DNA of 64,000 nucleotides from positions 2,852,001-2,916,000 of the forward strand of contig CP070276.1 of the NCBI GenBank assembly GCA_016916535.1, written 5' to 3'. Within the stretch, counting starts at the first letter, position 1, and the number at the start of each line of letters is the position of its first letter. The position numbers and the translations under genes were made by a program. The notes beneath the pieces are model-generated. The model was not told the DNA's origin, ran no database searches, and saw only the letters and a list, made by a program, of their open reading frames with translations. This DNA comes from Dysgonomonadaceae bacterium zrk40. GTDB lineage: Bacteria > Bacteroidota > Bacteroidia > Bacteroidales > Dysgonomonadaceae. Below are positions 7,850-16,621 of the stretch, in pieces.

Positions 7850-8677
7850 TCATTTAAGTGCCGATTCATTGTAAATAATTCGATACCCATCACCATCAAC
7901 GGCAAGTCTTAATCCAAAGGTGTCATCGGGATTGGGACCACCTTTGATGTCACCAAACAGGACTCTATGGCTTAAAGATGCCATATCTTTTAGCTTTACC
8001 AATGTTTCCGCATTGTGATTGTTGTAATGCCCTGGAAAGAGATAGTTGATTTTTTGGGCTTCCATTATCGCGCAGATTTTCTCACAGGTAGCGATGAATG
8101 TTGAGAAGTCGACAGTCAACAACAGCAAGCTTGATCCAAAAGAGTCACCACTGAAGCCGTAACTTGCCTCGTTGTCGATGAATGTGGTGGATCCGGGTGT
8201 ATGACCGGGTGTGAAGACGACCTCCAATTGTCTATTTCCCAATTCAAGGATTTCTCCATCCTGTAAATATTTTACCTCTCCACGATAGTCGCTCATAAAG
8301 GTGGATATTAAAACCGTATCACCCGGATTGATGTATATTTCGGGGAAACAATTTATTGAAGGTCCAGTATGGTCGGGGTGTACGTGTGTAGCAACTAGGG
8401 TAACCGGCTTATCCGTAATAGAAGCAATAATTTTGTCCAGATTTTTGATGTTGGTCCCGGCATCAATGAGTATGGCCTTGTCGTTACCTTCAACGAGATA
8501 GAGGCTTTCCTGAAACATTTGATTGCCTGAGCCAACCCAGGTGTGCTCGTCAATTTGACGAAAAACAACATCATCATTGTTGAAAACAATTTTACCATCA
8601 TTTTGTGATGAAGCTTGCATGAATGCCGGGTTCCAAATAAAAACCAACAGGATGCAAGGGAGGATTGACTTTTTCAT
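7850..8677 (-). CDS. Secreted MBL-fold metallo-hydrolase
   Basis: 275 aa with a signal peptide (MKKSILPCILLVFIWNPAFMQA). Metallo-beta-lactamase-fold ligands are complete: THVHPDH (His98, His100, Asp102, His103), PGHTPGS (His159), GDSFGS (Asp178) and FPGHY (His217). The class is general (glyoxalase II, lactonase, arylsulfatase and beta-lactamase all share it), so the substrate is unknown; nothing here specifically indicates an antibiotic-hydrolysing enzyme. A minus-strand TAGTTTTG at 8776-8783 may be its -7 box. The DUF4180 remnant and YdeI follow immediately and may be read from the same transcript. Confidence 0.85.
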   Translation of the reverse strand: MKKSILPCILLVFIWNPAFMQASSQNDGKIVFNNDDVVFRQIDEHTWVGSGNQMFQESLYLVEGNDKAILIDAGTNIKNLDKIIASITDKPVTLVATHVHPDHTGPSINCFPEIYINPGDTVLISTFMSDYRGEVKYLQDGEILELGNRQLEVVFTPGHTPGSTTFIDNEASYGFSGDSFGSSLLLLTVDFSTFIATCEKICAIMEAQKINYLFPGHYNNHNAETLVKLKDMASLSHRVLFGDIKGGPNPDDTFGLRLAVDGDGYRIIYNESALK

Positions 8678-8800
8678 TTTGAATGGTTTAATTTAGTATC
8701 GTCCAAATTTGTTACTATTCTGAAGTTTATTACATTATGCACCGGAGAAAATTCTTCCAAACGGGAAGCAAGCTGCAAAACTAGAAGACTCCTCGACCAA

Positions 8801-8835
8801 TTTGTGATAAATATAAAAAGAATAAGGTATATTTG
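8801..8835 (+). promoter_or_regulatory. Promoter of the carboxylesterase gene
   Basis: TTTG (8801-8804) and TATATTTG (8828-8835) are spaced by 23 bp, slightly long for the Bacteroidetes consensus. Transcription would begin near 8842, about 80 nt before the ATG at 8922. The rest of the 244-bp gap (8678-8921) shows nothing else I can support. Confidence 0.5.
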
Positions 8836-8921
8836 TACTCTTTTAACACAAATAATCAAGCAGTCTTTAGTTCAGAATGGATGAATCAGTGTAAATATTA
8901 AGCATTATAAATTTTTTCATC

Positions 8922-10484
8922 ATGAGACAATTTTCAAGTTTAGTACTCGCATTCTTTATTGGGGTCGGATTATTCTGTACGGGATGTAATCCAAAAAGTG
9001 ACCAAGATCAGAATCCTGTTGTTGTAACTAATGCCGGCGTCGTGTCCGGAAGTGTGAACGACAGTGTCTATGCTTTCCTGGGGATACCTTATGCCAAGGC
9101 TGAAAGATTCATGCCTCCACAGGATCCAGATGCCTGGGATGGTGTGCGCGAATGTACCGATTTTGGTCCGGTGGCCATACAAATCGTGCCCTGGTATCCC
9201 GATTCGGTACAGAATGAAAAGGAACTGTTCAGTGTGAATGTATGGACACAGGGTGTCAATGATGGCAAGAAGCGACCGGTATTGCTTTGGCTGCACGGTG
9301 GTGGATTTCACACCGGTGCCAGCAATGATCCGATGACATATGGTGAGGCGATGGCAAGAAAAGGGGATATCGTGATGGTATCGGTCAATCACCGGTTAAA
9401 CATTCTCGGTTTTCTAGACCTCTCAGCCTGTGGTGAGAAGTATGCCCAGTCGGCCAATGTGGGGATGCTCGACATTGTGAAAGCCCTCGAGTGGATTCAG
9501 CAGAACATTGAGAATTTCGGCGGCAACCCATCAGATGTAACCATTGTAGGTGAATCGGGCGGTGGCGGAAAGGTTGGCACGATTATGTGTATGCCTGCAG
9601 CAGAAGGGTTGTTCCACAAAGCTATTATACAGAGTGGAACCCTGCTCAACACAATGACCAAGGATACATCGCAGCAGCTGGGTCTGGCTGTAATTGAACA
9701 GCTGGGTCTCACCCCCGAGGAGGTTGAGAAACTGGATACCATCCCATACACCGATCTGGTGAAAGCCGGTAATGAGGCGATCGCAAAGATATCCGGTCCG
9801 AGAAGACCCGGTTCACCCACCATGTTTGGCTTTGCACCTTCCGCCGATGGAGTTGTCTTGCTACAACAACCCTTCAGCCCCGGTTTCGCAGAGATATCAA
9901 AAGATATACCGGTGATGATTGGTTCCACTCTGAATGAGATGATGCCGGTCGCCTACGGTGAGAAAGAGTTGACCTTGGATCAGGCCAGGGAACGCCTGGA
10001 AAAAGTATACGGCGGCAAAACCGACCAATACATTGAACTGTTTGCCAAGGCTTATCCCGATTACACACCTCAGGATCTGCTTTCCATTGATACGGTTTTC
10101 AGGCCCTATACCATCCGTACTGCCGATGCCCGTGCTCAGGAGTCGAGCGCTCCGCTCTATGTCTATTTCCTGGCGTGGAAGAGCCAGGTCGACAATGCTT
10201 CGAAAGGCTCTTTCCCCGGGCTGGACATTCCGCTGGCATTCTACAATGTGGATTTGAGAGCAGATTGGACCGGTAACACGGAAGAGGCATGGGCCCTTGC
10301 TGACAAGATGAGCGCTGCCTGGCTCAACTTTGTAAAAACAGGGAATCCCAATGTAGAGTGCCTTTTGCCCGAGTGGGAACCCTACACTGCGGAAAACGGT
10401 GCGACAATGTATTTTGACAATGAAAGTAGGATAGTCAATAACCACGACCGGAAATTGATGCATTTCATGGTACCTGTCGAATAG
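8922..10484 (+). CDS. Type-B carboxylesterase lipoprotein with an apparently missing catalytic His
   Basis: 520 aa. The N-terminus is a lipoprotein signal (GLFCTGC, Cys22). The carboxylesterase type-B fold is clear: FLGIPYA (52-58), the oxyanion block LHGGGFH (124-130), the nucleophile elbow GESGGGG with Ser212, and STLNEMM with the presumed acid Glu339. In the family the catalytic His lies in a block of the form HGxDIPxxF. Here that block reads SFPGLDIPLAF, with Pro432 (codon CCC) where His is expected. The GESGGGG variant of GESAGG is common in bacterial relatives, but loss of the His is not, so activity is uncertain. Monocistronic, with its own promoter and terminator. Confidence 0.85.
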   Translation: MRQFSSLVLAFFIGVGLFCTGCNPKSDQDQNPVVVTNAGVVSGSVNDSVYAFLGIPYAKAERFMPPQDPDAWDGVRECTDFGPVAIQIVPWYPDSVQNEKELFSVNVWTQGVNDGKKRPVLLWLHGGGFHTGASNDPMTYGEAMARKGDIVMVSVNHRLNILGFLDLSACGEKYAQSANVGMLDIVKALEWIQQNIENFGGNPSDVTIVGESGGGGKVGTIMCMPAAEGLFHKAIIQSGTLLNTMTKDTSQQLGLAVIEQLGLTPEEVEKLDTIPYTDLVKAGNEAIAKISGPRRPGSPTMFGFAPSADGVVLLQQPFSPGFAEISKDIPVMIGSTLNEMMPVAYGEKELTLDQARERLEKVYGGKTDQYIELFAKAYPDYTPQDLLSIDTVFRPYTIRTADARAQESSAPLYVYFLAWKSQVDNASKGSFPGLDIPLAFYNVDLRADWTGNTEEAWALADKMSAAWLNFVKTGNPNVECLLPEWEPYTAENGATMYFDNESRIVNNHDRKLMHFMVPVE

Positions 10485-10497
10485 ATCAGATTTGCGC

Positions 10498-10537
10498 AAA
10501 CTGCCCCGTCAGAACCTTTCCGGTGGGGCAGTTTTTT
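10498..10537 (+). terminator. Intrinsic terminator of the carboxylesterase gene
   Basis: Stem AAACTGCCCC / GGGGCAGTTT with a 17-nt loop, followed by a run of six T on the plus strand. It sits 14 bp after the stop and just before the convergent oxidoreductase gene. Confidence 0.85.
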
Positions 10538-10547
10538 GATGCTCAAT

Positions 10548-11561
10548 TCAAACGCGTCTCTCTTCAGATAGGTTTACCCATCTACCCTCTTTGTTGCTTT
10601 TAACAATAGCATCTATGACCCTCATGTTATTGACAGCGTCATTCAGTGCAAATGCAATGCTGTGATCTTCAATGATTGCTTTTGAGAAATAATCAGCTTG
10701 CAGCGTGTATTGGTTTTCAGGGTTAAACGTGACTTCTTCTGAACATTCGTTGGTGTAAATCCAGACATGGGTCATCTTGTCAGTTGGTGCATTTACAGGT
10801 ATTTCCACTTCAATCCTACCTTTTTCGCCTACAATATTGACTCGTTGATAAGGCATTAATTGGGTGGAACAGGTAAAAGATGCGGTTGCTCCGGTTGAAA
10901 AAGTAAGAATCCCAGTCGTTAACCTGTCCGTTTTCATCTCCGGATCCATATCCATAAGACCGATCACTTTTTCCGGTTCCGAGTTGAGGATGAATCTTGC
11001 AAAGGAGATACAATAACAACCAATATCCATCAAGGCACCACCTCCAACTTCTATCTTGTTGCGGATATTGTCTGGGTCAGTATTGTAATATGAAAAAAAC
11101 AAATTTATACTCTTGATTTTTCCAATGGTACCGTTGTCGACCATCGACTTCACTTTATGCCATTGAGAGTGATGACGGTACATGAATGCCTCCATTATTT
11201 TTAAATGGGGATATTTTTCAGAAGCTTCCAGTAATTTTTCTGCTTCAGTGGAGTTGAGTCCGATTGGTTTCTCGCACAAAACATGTTTGCCTGCTTCCAA
11301 TGCTTTGATTGACCACTCTACGTGTAAATGATTGGGAAGCGGTATATATACAGCCTCGATCTGCGGATCTTTCAAAAGCTTTTTGTAAGAATTATAAATC
11401 CGTTCAATGCCATGTTGTGATGCAATTGTTTTTGCAAGATCGCTGTTTTCTGAGCCGATTCCCAATACACGGCTGAATTGACTAGCCTGAATAGCCGGTA
11501 TTACTTGCTCTCTGCCAATTTTTGCAGTGCTTAAAACTCCCCAATTCACGATACTATTCAT
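10548..11561 (-). CDS. Gfo/Idh/MocA family oxidoreductase
   Basis: 337 aa, cytoplasmic. The N-terminal NAD(P)-binding Rossmann fold opens with NWGVLSTAKIGREQVIPAI, followed by AVYIPLPNHLH (70-80) and the family's catalytic-lysine motif CEKP (Glu97-Lys98-Pro99). The C-terminal GFO/IDH/MocA beta-sheet domain contains GGGALMDIGCY (174-183). The N-terminal pattern is closest to the xylose/trans-dihydrodiol dehydrogenase branch. It probably oxidises or reduces a sugar or cyclitol with NAD(P). It is not obviously in an operon; nearby hydrolases suggest carbohydrate use. AT-rich composition resembles the GH43-YdeI region. Confidence 0.88.
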   Translation of the reverse strand: MNSIVNWGVLSTAKIGREQVIPAIQASQFSRVLGIGSENSDLAKTIASQHGIERIYNSYKKLLKDPQIEAVYIPLPNHLHVEWSIKALEAGKHVLCEKPIGLNSTEAEKLLEASEKYPHLKIMEAFMYRHHSQWHKVKSMVDNGTIGKIKSINLFFSYYNTDPDNIRNKIEVGGGALMDIGCYCISFARFILNSEPEKVIGLMDMDPEMKTDRLTTGILTFSTGATASFTCSTQLMPYQRVNIVGEKGRIEVEIPVNAPTDKMTHVWIYTNECSEEVTFNPENQYTLQADYFSKAIIEDHSIAFALNDAVNNMRVIDAIVKSNKEGRWVNLSEERRV

Positions 11562-11724
11562 CTGTTAAGAATTAATTTGACGTTAAGGTCAATGGTGTCA
11601 CATTAAAATGTCTTTCTCATAACGTTTGGCGTTGTGAAAAGTTGGGAAGTCGGGTGTTGCCGATGTTGGCCAATCAAAAAAATACCTGCTTGAATTGCTT
11701 TGATTCACTGCGAGTAATAATCCG

Positions 11725-12429
11725 TTACAGCTTTCCGCCTCCGTGTTTACTCACATGTTCAAATACCGGTTTGATGTTGAAATAGACCCTCTCCACGCCG
11801 AAACGGTTTTTTCCAAGGGATAGGTAATTGACTTCGTTCCCTTTGAGAATCTTGTCTTCACCACCAAAGGTGAAACCCAGGAACGGGAGAATGTCATACT
11901 CATGCGCCACCTTGATCACATAGAAGGGTGTCTTCTCCGACATACCGTCACCGCTACCCACGATTGCATCCTGCACGATACGTCGTTTACGGGCGATATC
12001 CTTGTATGCCTCCGTGTCGTTTTGCTGAGCATAGACCAACATTCTGGCGTTGAAGGCTCTCAGGTTGAACGGGTCTTCCTTCAGAAGTGATTCGCTGAAT
12101 TGGAGTATTCGGTTGAGATCATGGGCAGAGAAGGAACTTTTGGTCAGCACATCGGCCAGCATTCGATTGTAACGTGATGTATCTGCGGGGATGTAGTCCG
12201 GTTGGTAGACAAATCCGAAGTAGAGGTGTCTTCCTTCTTCCGGTGTCATAGCAGCGTCGCTGTTCAGGTATTTCTCCAGCAGCTTGGGGTAGTAGTAGGA
12301 TGAGGATGGTTCATTCACGTTCCGTTCAATCTGACGGTAATCGGGAGCCTCGAAAAACTCTTCATCCTGGGCATATCCCTGTAGGATGGTCACCAGGAAC
12401 AGGGTGATGAGTAAGCCAATTTTTTGCAT
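11725..12429 (-). CDS. DUF4919 domain protein (secreted)
   Basis: 234 aa with a signal peptide (MQKIGLLITLFLVTILQGYAQ). The body, from DYRQIERNVNEPSSSYYYPK through LYFGFVYQPDY to HEYDILPFLGF and LSLGKNRFGVERVYFNIKP, follows the Bacteroidetes family DUF4919. Residues 90-150 are helical and weakly TPR-like (LNRILQFSESLLKEDPFNLR). Probably periplasmic; no function is known for the family. It has its own promoter, and no partner gene is tightly linked. Confidence 0.8.
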   Translation of the reverse strand: MQKIGLLITLFLVTILQGYAQDEEFFEAPDYRQIERNVNEPSSSYYYPKLLEKYLNSDAAMTPEEGRHLYFGFVYQPDYIPADTSRYNRMLADVLTKSSFSAHDLNRILQFSESLLKEDPFNLRAFNARMLVYAQQNDTEAYKDIARKRRIVQDAIVGSGDGMSEKTPFYVIKVAHEYDILPFLGFTFGGEDKILKGNEVNYLSLGKNRFGVERVYFNIKPVFEHVSKHGGGKL

Positions 12430-12455
12430 AACACGTTTTTTTTAATTGTTTCAGG

Positions 12456-12487
12456 CAAATGTATCGCCTTAATTGGTTCCCACCAAA
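12456..12487 (-). promoter_or_regulatory. Promoter of the DUF4919 gene
   Basis: Minus-strand TTTG (12484-12487) and TACATTTG (12456-12463) with 20 bp between them. The predicted start near 12449 leaves a short 20-nt leader before the ATG at 12429. Confidence 0.6.
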
Positions 12488-12537
12488 AACAGGTCACTAA
12501 GAAACCTTAATTCCCTATTGCTGACAGGAGTTATTCA

Positions 12538-13419
12538 CTACTGTTTGCCTGATACGGTTACTTCCTTGTTGATCTTGCTGATCAGTCCCTGTAGCACGCT
12601 ACCAGGTCCCAGTTCCACAAACTCTGTGGCACCATCGGCAATCATCTGCAGCACCGACTGTGTCCACTTCACGGGTGAGGTGAGCTGGGCAATCAGGTTG
12701 GCCTTGATCACTGCCGGATTGGCCTCACCATTGGTGGAGACATTCTGGTAAACGGGGCAGAGGGGCGTAATCACCTCGGTGGCCTCGATAGCCTCACTCA
12801 GTTCCAGACGGGCAGGTTCCATAAGCGGAGAGTGAAAGGCTCCTCCCACTTTCAACAGCAGGGCTCTCTTGGCACCCGCCTCCTTCATCAGTTCACATGC
12901 TTTTTCCACGCCTTCGATGCTTCCGGAGATAACAATCTGCCCCGGACAGTTAAAGTTGGCCGGTACCACCACCTCGTTAATGGAGGCGCAAATTTCTTCT
13001 ACCTTCTCATCGGGCAGTGCCAGCACCGCTGCCATAGTGGAGGGCTCCGCCTCACACGCTTTCTGCATGGCAAGCGCTCGCTTGTAGACCAATTTGAGAC
13101 CATCTTCGAAGGTGAGTGCCCCCGCGGCTACCAGTGCTGAGAACTCGCCCAGTGAGTGACCGGCCGTCATGTCGGGTTTGAATTCCTGACCCAATGATTT
13201 GGCAAGGATTACCGAGTGGAGGAAGATGGACGGTTGTGTGACTTTCGTCTGCCGCAGGTCCTCTTCGGTGCCTTCGAACATCAGGTCGGTGATGCGGAAA
13301 CCGAGGATCTCGTTTGCCTTCTCGAACAGCTCCCGGGCGATGGTAGAGCTCTCGTACAAATCTTTGCCCATGCCTACAAACTGGGCTCCCTGTCCGGGAA
13401 ATACGTATGCTTTCTTCAT
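12538..13419 (-). CDS. fabD: Malonyl-CoA:ACP transacylase
   Basis: 293 aa from MKKAYVFPGQGAQ; the longer in-frame start at 13476 adds 19 residues without homology and is rejected. FabD loads malonyl groups from CoA onto acyl carrier protein for fatty-acid elongation. Diagnostic blocks: FPGQGAQFVGMG (7-18), TQPSIFLHSV (61-70), the active-site GHSLGE with Ser89, NCPGQIVISG, and GGAFHSPLM with the catalytic His near 198. Length is normal for the family. The gene is transcribed alone, separated by a 119-bp gap from the downstream end of an acyl-CoA synthetase gene. Confidence 0.96.
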   Translation of the reverse strand: MKKAYVFPGQGAQFVGMGKDLYESSTIARELFEKANEILGFRITDLMFEGTEEDLRQTKVTQPSIFLHSVILAKSLGQEFKPDMTAGHSLGEFSALVAAGALTFEDGLKLVYKRALAMQKACEAEPSTMAAVLALPDEKVEEICASINEVVVPANFNCPGQIVISGSIEGVEKACELMKEAGAKRALLLKVGGAFHSPLMEPARLELSEAIEATEVITPLCPVYQNVSTNGEANPAVIKANLIAQLTSPVKWTQSVLQMIADGATEFVELGPGSVLQGLISKINKEVTVSGKQ

Positions 13420-13538
13420 ACTCTTAAACAATCTTTTTTTGGTTCTTACAAATTCTTCATTAGAAATAACACACAAATCCCGCCAGGGTTCATTGAAGTC
13501 AGCTTTATGCTTTATGCATTCAGCTAATTGCTGACGGC

Positions 13539-15194
13539 TTATTTGCTTTTCTCCCTGATCTCCACGCGACGAATTTTTCCGCTGATAGTCTTCGGTAGTT
13601 CGTCGACAAACTCGATGATTCGGGGGTACTTGTAGGGAGCCGTCACCTGCTTCACATGCTCCTGGATCTCACCGGCAAGCGCATCACCCGCCTGCTTCCT
13701 GTAATCGGCAGCAAGCACGATGGTGGCCTTGATCACCTGTCCCCTGATCTCGTCGGGTACACCGGTGATTGCGCATTCTACCACGGCAGGATGGGTCATC
13801 ACGGCACTTTCCACCTCGAAGGGGCCGATGCGGTAGCCGGAGCTCTTGATCACATCGTCGGTGCGTCCCACGAACCAGTAGTAGCCATCTTCGTCGCGCC
13901 AGGCCATATCGCCGGTGCGATAGAGGTGATCCGCATAGACGCTACGCGTGAGTGCCTCATCGCGGTAGTAGCCCATGAAAAGGCCCAGCGGGCGCTGATC
14001 GTCCGTGTAGAAGACGATCTCTCCCTGTTCCCCGTCTTCGGCAGATCGACCGTCGTGTGTGATCAGGTCCATCTTATAGAGCGGATTGGGAACACCCATT
14101 GATCCCGGTTTGGGTTCCATCCAGGGGAAGGTGATGATGGTGGGAGCGGTTTCGGTCTGTCCGAAGGCCTCCATCATCTTGATGCCGGTCTGCTGGTAAA
14201 AGCTCTCGTAGACCGACGGGTTGAGTGCCTCGCCGGCGGTGGTGCAATACTCCAGTGCAGAGAGATCATATTTCGAGAGATCCTCACGGATCAGGAAGCG
14301 GAAGATGGTAGGTGGGGCACAGAATGAGGTCACCCGATAGGTGGAGATCATGCGCAGCATCTCCCCCGGGATGAACCGCCCTTCGAAGTCGTAGACGAAG
14401 ACGGAGGCACCAACGATCCACTGGCCGTAGAGCTTGCCCCATACCGCCTTGGCCCATCCGGTATCGGCAACCGTGAGATGCAGGCTTCCCTCGTGCAGGT
14501 TGTGCCAGTACTTCGCCGTGGTGATGTGTGCCAGGGGATAGGTGAAGTCGTGAATCACCATCTTGGGTTGTCCTGTGGTGCCTGAGGTGAAGTAGAGGAT
14601 CATGATATCCTCGTTGCGGTTCACCGTTGCCGGCCTTACAAAGGGTGCGGCCTCGTTTACGCCACGGTGAAAATCGAGCCATCCGTCGGGGATCTGTTCT
14701 CCCACCAGGATGCGGTGTTCTACTGTGCGTGATTGCTCCATGGCCAGGTTCACATGGTTGATCAGGTTCTCATCTTCTGTAGCGATGATTGCCTTGATAC
14801 CGGCGGCGTTGTTGCGATAGGCGATGTCCTTATCGGTGAGCAGGTGGGTGGCGGGGATGGCTACTGCACCCAGTTTGTGCAGCGCCAGGATGGTCTGCCA
14901 GAATTCGATGTTTCGTTTTAGGACCAGCATCACCATGTCTCCCTTGCCGATGCCCAGCGACTGGAGCCAGGAGGCGGTTTGGTCGGATAGCTCTTTCAGT
15001 TCACCGAAGGTAAGGTCTCGGTGTGCTCCCTGGTCGTTAGTCCAGCAGAGTGCCCGTTTGTCGGGCTGGGTACGGGCCCACTCGTCGGCCACATCGTAGG
15101 CGAAGTTAAACTGCTCCGGGACGATGATCTTATAGTGCTCCATAAAATCCCGGTGGGATGAAAAGGAGGTCTGTTTTACAAATTTTTCAATCAT
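13539..15194 (-). CDS. AMP-binding acyl-CoA synthetase (ACSM / acetate-CoA ligase-like)
   Basis: 551 aa. An ANL-superfamily adenylating enzyme: P-loop-like YFTSGTTGQPKMV, CTTAGEALNP, EAFGQTETAP (A5), YRTGDMAWRDEDGYYWFVGRTDDVIKSSGYRIGP split over the A7-A8 region, and the C-terminal catalytic-lysine motif PKTISGKIRR (A10). The arrangement resembles medium-chain acyl-CoA synthetases. It should activate a carboxylic acid to its CoA thioester via an acyl-adenylate. It starts 28 bp after the stop of an XRE-cupin regulator, a frequent pairing, so the regulator probably controls the operon in response to the acid or acyl-CoA. Confidence 0.9.
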   Translation of the reverse strand: MIEKFVKQTSFSSHRDFMEHYKIIVPEQFNFAYDVADEWARTQPDKRALCWTNDQGAHRDLTFGELKELSDQTASWLQSLGIGKGDMVMLVLKRNIEFWQTILALHKLGAVAIPATHLLTDKDIAYRNNAAGIKAIIATEDENLINHVNLAMEQSRTVEHRILVGEQIPDGWLDFHRGVNEAAPFVRPATVNRNEDIMILYFTSGTTGQPKMVIHDFTYPLAHITTAKYWHNLHEGSLHLTVADTGWAKAVWGKLYGQWIVGASVFVYDFEGRFIPGEMLRMISTYRVTSFCAPPTIFRFLIREDLSKYDLSALEYCTTAGEALNPSVYESFYQQTGIKMMEAFGQTETAPTIITFPWMEPKPGSMGVPNPLYKMDLITHDGRSAEDGEQGEIVFYTDDQRPLGLFMGYYRDEALTRSVYADHLYRTGDMAWRDEDGYYWFVGRTDDVIKSSGYRIGPFEVESAVMTHPAVVECAITGVPDEIRGQVIKATIVLAADYRKQAGDALAGEIQEHVKQVTAPYKYPRIIEFVDELPKTISGKIRRVEIREKSK

Positions 15195-15222
15195 GATAAC
15201 CTGTTGTCAGTGAGTTGTTTGA

Positions 15223-15783
15223 TCAGGGGTAAAGGATCACGGCGAGGAACTTTACCGGCTTGTCGTTCAGTGCTTTCATGCCATGTGGCAGTGAGGAGTC
15301 GAAATAGATGCTGTCCCCCTCGTTCAGAACAAGTTCCTTGTCGTTGATTGTCATGCCCATGCTCCCTTCCAGGATCATGTTGAACTCCTGGCCGGCATGG
15401 ATGCTCTTGTAGAAATCGGATTCCATCGGTTTGGGTTCGACTGTCACCACGAACACCTCCGCCACGTTGTTTGTGAAACCTGCCGTGAGCGACTGGTACT
15501 TGTAGGCCGACACCCGTTCCGCGCTTACGCCTTTGTCCTTGCGTGTGATGAAGTAGGAGTTCATCTTCGGCTCGGTACCGAACATCAGGGTAGCGAGGTC
15601 TACGTTGAACTCTCGCTCGACGCGCTGGAGGAAGGAGAGTGAGAAATCGGACTCACCGGTCTCATATTTCAGGTACTCATCTGTCTCAGTCTCCAGTTTG
15701 CGGGCCATCTCCTCCGGTGTGAGGTCGAGTGCATCACGCAGTCCTTTGATTCGTTCACCAATCTGCGTCAAATCTGTTGTCAT
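15223..15783 (-). CDS. XRE-family regulator with C-terminal cupin domain
   Basis: 186 aa. Residues 6-62 form a Cro/C1-type helix-turn-helix (IGERIKGLRDALDLTPEEMARKL). Residues 110-182 form a small cupin (HAGQEFNMILEGSMGM, then LVLNEGDSIYFDSSLPHGM), with His residues fit for metal or small-ligand binding. Such regulators sense a metabolite through the cupin and act at their own operon. The acyl-CoA synthetase gene follows after 28 bp, so this gene most likely leads that operon. No recognisable operator was seen upstream. Confidence 0.88.
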   Translation of the reverse strand: MTTDLTQIGERIKGLRDALDLTPEEMARKLETETDEYLKYETGESDFSLSFLQRVEREFNVDLATLMFGTEPKMNSYFITRKDKGVSAERVSAYKYQSLTAGFTNNVAEVFVVTVEPKPMESDFYKSIHAGQEFNMILEGSMGMTINDKELVLNEGDSIYFDSSLPHGMKALNDKPVKFLAVILYP

Positions 15784-15826
15784 TGTGGTTGGTTTTATGC
15801 TGTTTACAATCAGTTAGTTTCTTCAT

Positions 15827-16621
15827 TTAAATGAACAGGAAAAGGCTTAATGCCATAATCCCCATCCCTGCCACCAGTCCGATGATGGAGAGGTGGTGCT
15901 TGCCATACTTCTCGGCACTCGGCAGAAGCTCATCGAGCGAGATGTAGATCATCACTCCTGAGACCGCTGCCAGTACGAAAGCGTTGAGCACCGGACTCCA
16001 GAAGGGTAACAGGAACAGGTAGGCGATCAGGGCACCCACCGGTTCTGCCAATCCCGAAGTGAAGGAGAGCCAGAATGCTTTTTTTCTGCTGCCGGTAGCG
16101 TGGTAAATGGGTACTGCCACAGCGATTCCCTCGGGGATGTTGTGGATGGCAATGGCCGCCGTGATGGGGATGGCCACCTCTAGGGTGGTGAGTGCCGACA
16201 TGAATGTGGCGATTCCTTCGGGGAAATTGTGGATTGCGATGGTGATTGCGGTGATTACGCCGGTCTGCTTCAGGCGGCTATTGCCTTTCATCTCCTCCAC
16301 ACGGTGCATTTCGTGCGGGTTACTTGATTCGGGTACCAGGAAGTCGATCAGCGCGATTAAGGCGATCCCACCGAAGAAGCCGATGATCAGGTAAAGCATT
16401 CCGACTTTCTCACCGTAGTGCGCCGTGAACGACTCCACCGACTGTGGCATCATCTCCATGAAAGAGACGTAAATCATCACACCGGCTGAAAGTCCCAGTG
16501 CCAGGCTCAGGAAGTTGGTATTGGTGCGTTTGGCCATGAAGGCTATCAGGCTGCCAATACCGGTGGAGAGACCGGCGAACAGCGTCAGCATAAAGGCAAG
16601 AAGAATGGTTTGGTGTTCCAT
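15827..16621 (-). CDS. zupT: ZIP-family divalent metal transporter (ZupT-like)
   Basis: 264 aa, about eight transmembrane helices. The two metal-binding helices are clear: IHNFPEGIATF and IHNIPEGIAVAVP, each with the HNxPEG motif of the ZupT/ZIP family. ZIP proteins import zinc, iron or manganese into the cytoplasm. The ATG overlaps by one base the stop of the upstream inositol-phosphatase-like gene (TAATG), so the two are translationally coupled. The symbol rests on motif similarity; metal preference is unknown. Confidence 0.9.
   Translation of the reverse strand: MEHQTILLAFMLTLFAGLSTGIGSLIAFMAKRTNTNFLSLALGLSAGVMIYVSFMEMMPQSVESFTAHYGEKVGMLYLIIGFFGGIALIALIDFLVPESSNPHEMHRVEEMKGNSRLKQTGVITAITIAIHNFPEGIATFMSALTTLEVAIPITAAIAIHNIPEGIAVAVPIYHATGSRKKAFWLSFTSGLAEPVGALIAYLFLLPFWSPVLNAFVLAAVSGVMIYISLDELLPSAEKYGKHHLSIIGLVAGMGIMALSLFLFI

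Noticed and set aside
8737-8784. Plus-strand MHRRKFFQTGSKLQN, like the start of a Tat-type protein
   Set aside because: Only 15 codons followed by a stop and no continuation in other frames; too short to call a remnant.
8674-8859. 61-codon minus-strand frame overlapping the MBL gene start
   Set aside because: AT-rich, no recognisable motif, and it crosses the promoter region of the divergent carboxylesterase gene.
13498-13535. GTCAGC / GCTGAC inverted repeat with two TTTATGC copies between fabD and the acyl-CoA synthetase gene
   Set aside because: Stem of six bases with a 26-nt loop and no T tract; too weak for a terminator or operator call.
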